A stretch of DNA of 64,000 bases, taken from assembly GCA_944470555.2 (NCBI GenBank), contig CALYCZ020000372.1, forward strand, positions 1 through 64,000, given 5' to 3'. Below are positions 1-9,904 of the stretch, piece by piece (positions within the stretch are counted from its first letter, which is position 1; every line of letters starts with the position of its first letter). Position numbers and translations under genes: made by a program. Below the pieces are notes generated by a model. The model was not told the origin of the DNA. It ran no database searches and saw nothing but the letters and a program-made list of their open reading frames with translations. The DNA is from Heterobilharzia americana (lineage: Eukaryota > Platyhelminthes > Trematoda > Strigeidida > Schistosomatidae).

Positions 1-277
1 TCGTCAGCTGGATGTACCTGCTTCCCAGTGAGTCATGTTGTTCCCACCAGGATTTGGACTCCCGAGCGACCGCTTCAAACACCAAAGCATTATCCACTAC
101 ACCACCGAGTCACGATAGCCACTTCTTGTGTGATGAGTATAGTTTTAGTTTAATTGTTGATATAATTAGAACACAGATAATATCGAGGCATCTCACAGGA
201 GTCCATATGCCAGCCAATAGAGACCGATCGATTCGGTCCAACCAACGATGGTGTGATATAAAAACGACAATTATGCG
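1..277 (-). mobile_element. Sm-alpha-type SINE head, minus strand (cut by window edge), plus central body sequence
   Basis: This equals 40432-40708 of copy 2. On the minus strand, a tRNA-like head has an A-box-like sequence at 88-104 (GGTGTAGTGGATAATGC) and a B-box-like sequence at 47-61 (GAGTCCAAATCCTGG). The hammerhead that should follow begins at the window edge, so only its stem I and CTGACGA strand are visible. The central part (150-277) matches, on the plus strand, the body found downstream of the hammerhead at 40160-40340, including 'ccaacgatggtgtgatat'. Confidence 0.7.
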
Positions 278-455
278 AATGACTATACTCACCGCACAAG
301 AAGTGGCTATCATGACTTGGTGGTGTAGTGGGTGACGCTGTGGTGTTTGAAGTGGTCACTCCTGAGTCCGAATCCTGGTGGGAAAAACGCCACTCACTGG
401 GGAGCAGGTACATCCAGCTGACGAGTCCCAAATAGGACGGGATGCGCATCGTAGG
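278..455 (+). mobile_element. Sm-alpha-type SINE head with dead hammerhead, plus strand
   Basis: This forms the other arm of an inverted repeat with 1-140, roughly 85% alike by eye. The tRNA-like head has an A-box-like run (GGTGTAGTGGGTGACGC) near 323-339 and a B-box-like run (GAGTCCGAATCC) near 364-375. The hammerhead strand CTGACGAG is at 418-425 with stem II GTCC/GGAC. The invariant GAAA is mutated to GGGA at 439-442, and the 3' strand of stem I (expected CTGGAT) is gone. It should not self-cleave. The same sequence lies at 40709-40886. Confidence 0.7.
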
Positions 456-1047
456 TTGATGTGGTTTGTTAAAGACTCCATGGGAAATTGTCTACCAATC
501 TGTTGTCATTTCATCGGCATAAGAGAAACAGTACTCAGGTTATTCTCTTCTGATAAATAAGAAATTTGTAAGAAAAATTAGTCAGCATACTAATAAATGT
601 AACAAGTAATATATCTTTCTGGATAAATTATGTTTAGCCTCACGGATTAGCATCTCATGCATGATATTAGATTAATGAGCAGGTAAAGAAGTTCTGACAT
701 TTTCATACATGATATATATGTCAGATGAAAATCTCACCTTATTTTAACATACCTATCTACCTGATAGTGAGTGATATACATATGTGTAAGGTCTCTTCAC
801 AAGTGTACATTCTTGTTCCACTGTACCATTATTGATGACAATATATATTGATAAAATCAAGATTTATCTTCAACTATACACTTCAATGGTATACATAGAT
901 ATTGAGTACACTTGAAAATATGTTGGTTGATATATATGTTGATATTGAATATGTTCTGATGTCTGATTTTATGCAACTTTTTCTTGTAAGTGATTGTGAA
1001 TTTTCATCCACCAAGAAAAATTTATGCATTACCTACCTATCTTAGTG
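456..1047. other. AT-rich non-coding stretch
   Basis: I see no convincing coding frame or structured RNA here, only AT-rich sequence with short TA-rich runs. It is repeated as 40887-41478 and is the leader that is missing in front of the third X copy. Confidence 0.6.
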
Positions 1048-1182
<135 letters not shown>

Positions 1183-1654
1183 TTCTGTTTAGGCATTAAT
1201 TTAAAATGTATAAGCTAGAATAATGATAATGGATAATGGAGTTAAAGGAATTATGATTTTAGTGAAAATTTGAGATGAAAAATTTAATAGTTTGTAAGAA
1301 AAATTATCATTGAATAACAGACTGATCTAATAACTCAGAGTGATATAACCACCGTACAGCCCGTTTCTCGTATTTTGCATCACCTGCTTTCATCGATGTA
1401 ATCTAACCAGCAAAATCTACAAACCAGTCTGAGTGGTTTCCAATTACTTCTATTACTCAGTAGTAGATGTGATTAGTTCATGATTCTTTTGTATCATGTA
1501 TCAGAGATTACGCCCAGTGATTTCAGCTGGGTAGGAGTAGTTTCCAATCGAAAGCCTTTTGATACCATAATTAGGTGAGAGTTGAGAAACCACTCATCTG
1601 TGTGAGAAATGTCATCATCGAGCATACGATTTGTAAGTCATTTGCAGACTGATC

Positions 1655-1740
1655 ATTCTGATGAGCAAGAAGCCTTAGAACTGGGTTTCATGCTTGTTGG
1701 CACTCATCAGCGACGAGTGTCTACAACATCGAAAGAATCG
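1655..1740 (-). mobile_element. Fragment resembling the 3' tail of the Penelope-like element
   Basis: On the minus strand this aligns with the 3' end of the PLE at 49780-49870, around the shared words 'tgatgag', 'caacaagca' and 'tgctcat', at about 70% identity by eye. Copies lie at 42059-42144 and 59225-59310. An open frame of 74 codons crosses it on the plus strand (1609-1833), but the similarity to PLE tail sequence makes that frame doubtful. Confidence 0.4.
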
Positions 1741-1934
1741 ATAATCGAGAAAAGTTTCTTAGCATTTGTATCGAGGCAGCATGAAAATGGTTCTTCTCTA
1801 GCAACCAATCAATATATCGAAGCTACACACTAGTCGAGTTAGAAGATAAATGGTTTATTAAGTAGCGAATATTTCAAAGTTTACAAAATTGATCAAGTGA
1901 TTCGATTCTATCTCATTACATAACATGAAAGCTT

Positions 1935-2195
1935 ATGAACGATAGATGGAGATGGAGATGGAGAAAGACAGCACATTTTTATAAATGGCTAAACACTATG
2001 CTAAAACTACATTCACATAAGCCATATTTATATACACTTTGTAGAACAATAACCGAAAACATTCAATTACTGATTGTTAATATATTGGAAGATCAATGTG
2101 AGCAATTTCACGAATTACCTCATATTCGTTGTAGCATTCATCAAGCAGTATTGCGTAACTGGCTACCTCTTTCTCACTTCAACATTTCCAGTTAG
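1935..2195 (+). CDS. Unrecognised open frame, possible exon
   Basis: This frame starts at ATG 1935 and encodes 86 residues. The second half (from about 2045) looks protein-like: a hydrophobic/acidic stretch IQLLIVNILEDQCEQFHELP, then HIRCSIHQAVLRNWLPLSHF. A plausible acceptor ('ctttgtag', ending 2044) and donor (CCA|GTTAGT, near 2193) would bound an exon of about 149 nt. I do not recognise the family. It is kept open in all three block copies (42339-42599 and 59505-59765), with a single Phe-to-Ile change in the third. In AT-rich DNA a frame of this size can be chance, and no neighbouring exon is secured. Confidence 0.25.
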   Translation: MNDRWRWRWRKTAHFYKWLNTMLKLHSHKPYLYTLCRTITENIQLLIVNILEDQCEQFHELPHIRCSIHQAVLRNWLPLSHFNISS

Positions 2196-2404
2196 TTGTT
2201 AGGAAACATCTATTTTAGACATATGCAACCAGAATAACCATTAATACAGTGATGTTATTGTTCATCCAACTAATGAGACAACGTTTGTTTCTACATCAGC
2301 AGCCCTGTAGGGAAATTCAAAACCGGATAGATGGGAGTTTTAACAGTTTTTCAGCCTTTGGCTTTCAACCCTGATTACAAATTTGAACAGATATTAAACA
2401 CGTG

Positions 2405-3890
2405 GAGGAGTTATTGGGCAGTTTGACAAGGTAACCCTTCTTCCAATCAATGGCCAGGTACCTTCTCTTCCTTCCACACCTTCTGCAATAGTGGTGTGGT
2501 GTGAGCATGTTCGCTGTTGTCTCTGCGTCTGTTCTCAGTGCTTCCGGTGGGATCGTATCTGGTCCTGCTGCTTTCCCACATTTCAGTAGCTTTATGGAGC
2601 TCAGGACTTCGGCTACTACTATCAGCTTCCATGTATCCAATGAGATCGATTCCCTGTCCTGTCTTCTTTCTTCTTCCTTTCTTATAAGGTTGTGCAGGTT
2701 TCTTTCCACATAGCCCTCAAAGACTTCCAGTGTTCTTCCACACATGTTTCTTCAGGGATGTTCCTCGATATCTTCCACTTTGTCTTGATGGCTGGCTGTC
2801 GCGAAGATTTCCTTTGTGGTGTCGTCCTTCAGTTGAACTGCAATCTATCACCAGCTTCCTTGAAGGCTTTTACCTTGATTTGGAAGGTTCCTTGCACTAG
2901 ATAGTGAGTGGTGTGAACCTACATCTGCTTCTCTTCTTGTCCTTGTGTCAGGTAGACTTCTTCTCCATTTTTTTGATATTGAGATAAAGTCGATCTGATT
3001 TTTAGTGTGTCCCGGTATCTGGTGAAATCCATGTCGCTCGCTCTGTGAATATCCTTGTGCTTGAACACACTGCCTGACTCCAATCATTAAATCGTTGAAT
3101 GCACAGAATTCTGCAAAATGTTCTCCATTCTGGTTCATCACCTCAACGAGCGCTTCTCAACCCATGATGGATGAGTTCCCTTCCTGTGTTGTCCCCTCCC
3201 AGTTTGGCATTTATGTCGCCAAGTGTGGTGGGGTCTTGTCCAGTGTTGATTGAAGTTGTCTGTAGAATTCCTCCTTTTTATCTTGCTCTGCATTATTTGT
3301 AGGTGCGTGGAGTAGCATTGTATGATTGTGACCTTCCTTCCTTCCTTTTGAGTTGAACCTTGCTGTCGTGATCCTGCAGGAGGAGATTGGTTCCCACTGC
3401 ATGAGAGAGAGCCTTCGAAGCTGTTGGGGGCATCATGATAGCCACTCCAAAACTCAGTGTGCTCGTGGTTGTTGTCTGGGTGATAATATCGGAGTAGATT
3501 ATTGATTCTCCAGTTGACAGTTTGGAGAGTCCACTCCCATTCCATCTGCTTTCGCAAATTCCAGGCACTTCGATGTGATACCTCTTCATCTCGTTCGCAA
3601 TCTGGGCTGCCTTACTGGGTTCAAACATACTGTGGACATTCCATGTCCCCACGTTTACTTTCGCTTTCATCGCGAGAGAAGACAAATCGGTCAATTGGCT
3701 TCGCGAAGGCTTTCACAAACTTGCATCATTTCACCTCTCCGATTCCAGTGAAGAATAATTTTGTTATTATTTTTTATATTTCGTCTGTGCTTTGAAGTTT
3801 GTTTAGCGGTTAGATTTGTTTTACGGGGTATGGTTGCTAGCCCTATGCCCAACCTTCCCTCTTCACCCGGGCTTACGACCAGCTAGTAAC
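2405..3890 (-). pseudogene. RTE-like LINE fragment: 5' leader, AP-type endonuclease and start of RT (decayed)
   Basis: Reading leftwards from about 3890, an untranslated leader is followed by an apurinic-type endonuclease: VGTWNVHSMFEPSKAAQIAN, then ICESRWNGSGLSKLSTGE (about 3690-3480). The C-terminal endonuclease part follows, with NQIDFISISKKWRRSL and DTRTRREADVGSHHS (about 3000-2920). Then comes the start of the reverse transcriptase, LLKCGKAAGPDTIPPEAL and DWKKGYLVKLP (about 2600-2415). At least three frame shifts split it (frames at 3293-3694, 3138-3557, 2848-3141 and 2365-2745). The rest of the RT is missing, so this is a 3'-truncated dead copy. This is unusual, since LINEs normally lose their 5' end. 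The RTE assignment is from these motifs only. Confidence 0.9.
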
Positions 3891-3930
3891 TAGTGAATTA
3901 GTTAAACAGGTGAGGTTCAATAAAATCATA

Positions 3931-4095
3931 ATGGTAATATATGATGAGATGTTTATGACAGAGAATCTCACTCACAAGGATATATATTCAACAGATGGCT
4001 ATGATGAAGACAGCGACCTCAACAATTTCCTCTCAACACATGGATTAGACTTTGCTGAGTGGATACAGATTGCTTCCAGTATGTGTAAAAGGTGA
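3931..4095 (+). CDS. Unrecognised short acidic open frame
   Basis: From ATG 3931 the frame encodes 54 residues with a central acidic run (YSTDGYDEDSDLNNFLSTHG) and a possible helical end (LDFAEWIQIASSMCKR). A possible acceptor ('gttaaacag') lies at 3901-3909 and a possible donor (AAAAG|GTGAAC) overlaps the stop. The same frame is open at 44335-44499 and at 61501-61665; in the third copy the only difference I saw is His to Gln. It directly follows the LINE leader. I do not recognise it, and it may be chance or part of an unspliced exon. Confidence 0.22.
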   Translation: MVIYDEMFMTENLTHKDIYSTDGYDEDSDLNNFLSTHGLDFAEWIQIASSMCKR

Positions 4096-6659
4096 ACTGT
4101 GTGTTAAGCCTCTGAATCCAACACTTTAATAGCTAATAATAATAATAATAATAATAATATTTTAATTGGTATAAATTTTAAACAAATACCAGTTGAACAT
4201 TTACACTAATTGTATTTTGATTATCTAAGCCACATATTCTGCCAGTTTACTGTTGTATATTGCTGCATCACTTATGTATCACTTATGTAATCGGTTAAAA
4301 TTATTCACCTGATTCATTCATCAGATTTCTACCATTGGATTCAATGTCTATTCATTGATTCCATGTATTCACTTTAACTCCTTGAAATTCATTCAATACT
4401 TAATCAATTAAATTTAAATAACAATGAAAAACAATGAGACAATCAGACAATTGATTGTTTATTGTTCGAATTTGTTTTACCCGTTCCCGTTAAATTATTT
4501 CCTTAGTCAATTGGTGGGGGAAGCATAAATTCACTGTTTCACTCTTTGTCGGTATGAATGAGTAAGTTATTTGAACTACAGCGGTTGATGACTGTCTGTC
4601 ATTGAGTAGTATAGCCATTTCCTCAGTTGATTTACCACTCAAATTCCATATGTAACTCAGAATTATTTCAGATCAATAAATTGTTAAATTCACTTGGCGT
4701 AGAAACTAGTGCAGAGTAATTTATACGTGTCTTATAGGGAACAGGTTTTATCCCTTAGTGTCTGATGAAATGTGCTATATGGTTTGTCTGAAAACTAACT
4801 CAGAACTCTTGGATAGCCACTGGTTTGATATCTTTCATGGTTACCTCACCTATGAAGATTGACTTAAGCAACTGAACCTATCCTCTCACAGACAGAGTGG
4901 AGATCTAATCATGCTACAAGGGATTTGAAGAGGTGATTTCGAACCTGATGTGTCGTTATTTTTGCTTTCCACTCAATCAGAACACCTCAGTGGACATAAG
5001 AGCTGAATATACGAGGCAAAGATGAAAGCTCTCTCCATACACAACTAGTTATCTCACCGAGTAATCAACTCCTATAACAAGTGGTATCCTCATTGTCAAG
5101 TGACACATTCAAAAGAGGACTTGTTGGTTGGTGGTGGGCTCAACCCCCTTACCCGGTAATCCGTCTCAGTCCATGATGAAAATTGCTTTGAAATCAATTA
5201 ATCCCAACAAACCACTCTCTCTCTCTCTCCCACAACCACTCATAGCATGCTCCTTCAATACTGAAAATTCCACACCTTAAATATGCATCAGAACTTACTT
5301 AACCTGACCGGTTTGCAATATCATCATTTCCATGGAGTACACAATGTACCCTGTTAGACTATCTCAAACATTTTCTCCTCACACTTAGAAATTTGATTAG
5401 TTTTAGTTTTATTACTTAACTCAATAGTGAGTAGTAAGTCTTACTTTCATTTAAATAAAAGCAATGGTGACATTTGATGAAAACTGAATACTTTTTCAAT
5501 TTCATTTTCGCCTAACTAAATTCCTTCTTAATTTATTTTATTGGATATGTTACATATTGAAAAAGTCATATTTACTGGCTGACTAGATTTTTTACTGCTG
5601 ACGTTGAGACTGCTGTCAGTCGTGGAACCTGGAGTTCTTCGACTCGATGTTTGGTGGGGTCATGAGTATGCGCTACTGAGACGTCGCGTACTTACAAAGA
5701 AATCGCTGTTCAGTGCTCCCAATTCTTCCTTGGTTCTCTAAATTGAAGTGAGTCAGTGGTGAATACCAACTTGAAGTTTAAATAGTTTCCTCAACAGTAA
5801 GGTGAGCATGACCGAGAAATCAGTACAAGTAAGCCCTTCAACTCTGAGAAGATAAAAGTAGTCAACATTCATCCAGTGATCATACCCCAATCGAATTCCG
5901 TTACGAACAATAAAACTTCGTGATTAGTATACATTCTTCTATATACTAGACTGTACCTAAGACATGAAATATAATTTTACTTCTACTGTCATTGATATCA
6001 GGAGAAATTGAAAGTGATGCTTCCAAATGAATAAAGTTACATATCTCAACCAAAACGCTTATCGTCAGTAAAACTGTTACCCTGTTCTCAGTCTCCATGA
6101 TCACTGTACAACCTACAATATCTTGGTGAAACACTCATAAAAAACGTCAGTGATGATTGAAGACAGTTTGGTTAGTTGACACTACACTACACTACACTAC
6201 ACTGAGTATTTAAGCACTCGACACATTTCGTTTAGAAAGTGGACCACTGACACTCAACTATCTGAAATTCTGTCTTACTCAGTAGATTAGTCAACCACAG
6301 ATTTTAAAAGCAGTCGACATTTTAAAAAGGTAATTGCTTGACATTCCTTTTATATCGTCTAATTAATGTATTGATATCAACGAAAGGTTTGTAAGGGGTC
6401 AAAGTGTTGACGGATAAGAAAATGCAAGATGGTTAGCACACACTGTCATGCAACTAAATCCTAAACATGAATCCTACATCTCAACTCAGTCCAATGTTCA
6501 AGTCAGCCAGGATTATGATATTATTTGAAACTAAGACAAAGCACAAATGTTTACAGGGTAAAATGAATTCACATTTATTGAAAGGATTCAAATAGCCGCA
6601 AATTAGAATGAATCTCAATTAGGAATAGCTACACATAACACCATGAATGCGTCAAACTA
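4096..6659. other. Non-coding part of block X with short tandem repeats
   Basis: I see no gene. Identifiable items are an (AAT)n tract at 4134-4160 that differs in length between copies, a (TC)n run near 5216-5229, and five ACACT units at 6178-6202. Copies are 44500-47046 and 61666-64000. Confidence 0.6.
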
Positions 6660-6880
6660 TAAGAACAGTAGTTGGAGAACCACTGAAAACCTGGAGATAG
6701 TGGACAGCTGCTTGATCCTAGTGTGAGACTCCTCAACAATGCCCAATCTTGACTACATCAAGGATCGAACCCATGATATATATATGACCATCATGACAAG
6801 CATAATTGAGGCACTGCATCTGAATCCAATGGTCCACATTTTATTATATTCACCAGTTTGCGACATGGCATGGCTGTAAT
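6660..6880 (-). mobile_element. Sm-alpha-type SINE with decayed hammerhead
   Basis: On the minus strand it has an A-box-like run (TGCCTCAATTATGC) and an intact B-box GGTTCGATCC near 6764-6773. A decayed hammerhead follows: the expected CTGAGGAG reads TTGAGGAG, and the GAAA segment reads ATCA. The tail ends in 'ctccaggttttcagtggttc'. The same element is at 47047-47266 in copy 2. Confidence 0.75.
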
Positions 6881-7357
6881 CCAAAACTATTGGTTTGCTT
6901 CGATTTATTGCTCATTACTGACATGATTCAAGATGAGACTCCCCGAACATCACATCTGATGGGATGGTGTGACCTGTGGAGGGAACCAGATAGGGTATGA
7001 TGACAAACACTTATTGATGCCAATATGTGATGGTCTGGCTACATCGCGCATAGCTAGGAGTATTGAAATCTGGATCATTGGATTCCGAGTCGGGGACTGA
7101 ATAACAATGCACTTACTAGGAAACCTGAAAATTTTGAGTTCGCCCCCTGGTGTGTTTTTATGTGAACACTGCCTAGGAGTCTCTTACTAGGAGGATAAAC
7201 AGCTGTTCACCTGATATCACTTGGTAACAAAGACCAAGCTAAAACCAACAGATCATGAAAAGAACCTCTGAACTGAATTATTGAGAAAAGCGTTGAAAAT
7301 TAGATCATATTTGGTGGAAAATCAAGAAGAAGAGTTGAAACCTAAATCCATAATTAA

Positions 7358-7376
7358 ATATTGACACACAAGATAG
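7358..7376. other. Filler at the X/Y deletion join
   Basis: These 19 bases ('atattgacacacaagatag') match neither side of the break. To the left the sequence equals copy 2 up to 47760, and to the right from 52583. This is typical of end joining. Confidence 0.7.
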
Positions 7377-7830
7377 CTTCATCACCTCTGTCTTCTCTAT
7401 ATTCACCTGAAGGGAGTCCCGTCTTCACTACCTCGCCTCGCCTCACCTCGCCTCTTCTGCCGACGTGTTGGTTTTCGCCTGTAGATCTTCGAGTTCCTGC
7501 AAAAACACATTACACATAAATCATCATCGGCGGCGAAATCCACTTCTTCTTCTGGGGTACTTTCATCGTTCAAGCAGCATATGCCCATCTTCTCACAGCA
7601 CCTCTCAGTTGTCCGTTGCATGATCCACTCTAGTCCCCTACACTCAACTACAATCAGGAAGATCATCGGTGATAATAGGTGGCAACCTTGTCCTACTCCT
7701 TCCTTTCTTCACTTCAAAAGTATCACTGACCTCAGCTTTCCATTGTGAATCACTTGGCATGTGACCTCATCATATAGCTGTTAGGGTAATATAAATCATC
7801 TCTCAAAGTTGTCAAGCTACCTGGCTGACA
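7377..7830 (-). pseudogene. RTE-like LINE reverse transcriptase fragment
   Basis: Minus-strand similarity to the RT palm of the same RTE-like family, in order: a SQWKAEVSDSFEVKK-like segment, LLSPMIFLIVVECRG with the WIMQ word, then a damaged catalytic box reading VDFAADDDLCVM. The usual form is FADDLALL, so there is an insertion in the box. Frameshifts lie on both sides. In copy 1 the element is cut at 7377 by the deletion join, whereas in copy 2 it continues to about 52497. It is inactive. Confidence 0.85.
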
Positions 7831-8716
7831 TGAATATAGACAACAAACTATAAACAGAGTAAAGCCCAAGTGATACTGATTTACCACATCACCAGTTAAT
7901 ATACACACGCTAATTTTCCTCTCCTTGTTTAATCGATTTCCCAGTGTTACTCATTTATCTTCTCTCCTTTCTAGCATCATTGGCAAATTGGATACATTGA
8001 ACTGATAGAATATTTCTGTGTCAAGTTTAAATTCACGTCAGATTGTTCACCATCCTTTCCCAATATATTCAAGAGTATTAAAGCAACAACGAATCAACAG
8101 GTTACAATGTACATTGATGCAAAACGAGAGGATAGTTTAGCTAAATTCCATATTTGTCTGTTCAATACAGTACATAGTGATAAAGTATTATTAACTAGAT
8201 GACGTTTTCAACATAATTTATTCTTGTTATTCATATCAACATAATCACATATCTTCATAGTTTACTCTCTCCCCTATGGTTTTACTGCTTTTTCATTCTT
8301 TCACTTAACTGATGATAGAGAGTAGAGCTGTTCAAATATCTGGATTCAGTGTTGAATCATTCCCTTGATTGTTGTGTGAGTCGTTGAATCAGTAGATTAG
8401 AATCAAGTGGTGAGCATCTCCCTCCACCAAAACAACATCAATCTTCAGGAGTGTAACTCTCTCTCTCCTACTCTATCTTCTACTGGTATATTATCACATG
8501 CATAGACATGACTGAATTCTTCCCTTCTTCTTACTCAACTCATTAGAGTTCCTCAGTTTAGACCAATCTAGGTTCCTTCTTGTTCTTCTGCTAATTTCAT
8601 TGACCCCTTTACATGACTTCAACTTATTTATCTGACCTCAACATCACTATCAGGTATCTGGTTAATTAAATTATTCTATCGTGTTCCATCAATATAATCA
8701 ATCTTTTAGACGATAA
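7831..8716. other. Non-coding part of block Y
   Basis: Nothing recognisable was seen. The sequence is AT-rich with polypyrimidine runs, and is repeated at 53036-53919. Confidence 0.5.
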
Positions 8717-8887
8717 ATTTTGTCTCCTAGTGAATTTCTAGATTTGAATGGCATCCGAATCCCAGAGTTGATAGGAATGCCGCATGGGGTTTCTCATGTC
8801 CTCTCGGCATCACAACACTTTACAGGCGTCCAATTCCTTCTTACTCTTATCGTAACCGTTGTACACATAACTACTTTTCGTTTGTGA
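8717..8887 (+). CDS. Unrecognised open stretch, possible exon
   Basis: The open stretch without a proper start encodes a protein-like run: SEFLDLNGIRIPELIGMPHG, then VSHVLSASQHFTGVQFLLTL. A possible acceptor is 'gaatttctag' at 8732-8741, and a possible donor is ATC|GTAACC near 8850. In copy 2 (from 53920) that GT reads CT, which would destroy the donor there. I do not recognise a family, and chance is a real possibility. Confidence 0.18.
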   Translation: MLSPSEFLDLNGIRIPELIGMPHGVSHVLSASQHFTGVQFLLTLIVTVVHITTFRL

Positions 8888-9323
8888 TAGTCTGAATAGT
8901 AATCTAATCAACAACCCTATATATATATATATATAGATTCATATTTCAATGTTTATAACTTCATTAAACTTTTGTACATAGATTGCCTACACATAAGTGA
9001 ATACCTGGTCGAATGTCTTCTATTCTCTCTATTCCATAGTGATATATTCGGCTTCCGTTTACTTTCCACTACTTTTGTATCCACCTTCATCTTCTTCCCC
9101 ATAAGTTTATCTATAAACAGTAGGTTTTGGATATCCCTTCAAGTAACTTTTGTAGTGAGTACAATGAATTCACCTACATGCATCATGGTCGATGTACTTC
9201 TGCGTTGTATTTCTGTGCTCCTGTTCCGAATTTCATCTGATGCTCGCTTTTGCTATTCATTTTTCAGGTTTATTCAACCAGTCTTGCACATCCATATGGA
9301 ATCCTAGTAGTCTAATTTGTCAG

Positions 9324-9550
9324 TGTGCACTATGCCATCTAGACCTTATGATGAACGCATAAAGCCTAAGGTCACAGCTCAACTACCTGCCCTAACTTCA
9401 AGAATATTGAAAGATTTAAACAATAGCCGAATATTTCCTACTTTCGAATTGAGCTTGCCTCAGTATGATGAACAATTATGTGCTGGTGTTTATCCCTTTC
9501 ATTCTTACTCTAGACGCATCTTTCATGTACTGGGAAGAACGGTGTCTACT
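9324..9550 (+). CDS. Unrecognised open stretch, possible exon
   Basis: After a plausible acceptor (TTTGTCAG, ending 9323), the frame stays open for about 75 codons. It encodes MPSRPYDERIKPKVTAQLPA, then LTSRILKDLNNSRIFPTFEL and YPFHSYSRRIFHVLGRT. A possible donor is ACT|GTATAG at 9551. Its first ATG is at 9332. The product is the same in copy 2 (54526-54752). Its phase does not match the next candidate exon, so a common gene is not supported. The family is not recognised. Confidence 0.22.
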
Positions 9551-9644
9551 GTATAGCTTCATATTGTACATAACAGTCAGTTCACATTACCAAAATAATC
9601 AAACCTGTAAACTGCTTGCTTCCTTTTCATGTAACACTTATGTT

Positions 9645-9702
<58 letters not shown>

Positions 9703-9703
9703 C
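9645..9703. repeat. (TTA)n microsatellite
   Basis: A pure TTA tract of about 19-20 units; the copy at 54848-54908 is one unit longer. Confidence 0.97.
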
Positions 9704-9742
9704 AGATATACTGATCTAACACGGAATTACATTTTACCACAG

Positions 9743-9904
9743 TGCTTGAATTCTTTACACATATCGATGAAACGCTTAGTCTTTCTGTTCTAAGGCTAGT
9801 CAAAACAACTCACATGAATTTCATCCAGCATCGTATTCTTAACACTGAAAGTATCAAAACCCACTTCATTCTTAAATATCTTCGTCGACTTACACCAGTA
9901 CCAA
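9743..9904 (+). CDS. Unrecognised possible exon with good splice sites
   Basis: A 162-nt stretch sits between a good acceptor ('ttttaccacag', ending 9742) and a near-consensus donor (CAA|GTAAGA at 9905). The phase is 1 on both sides. The frame encodes LEFFTHIDETLSLSVLRLVK, TTHMNFIQHRILNTES and IKTHFILKYLRRLTPVPS, which has helix-like spacing of hydrophobic residues. In-frame stops lie just outside both splice sites. The same is found at 54948-55109. I do not recognise the protein and found no phase-compatible partner exon with confidence. Confidence 0.3.

Noticed and set aside
1609..1833. 74-codon open frame repeated in all three X copies
   Set aside because: Part of it aligns antisense to the tail of the Penelope-like element, so conservation reflects block duplication, not coding.
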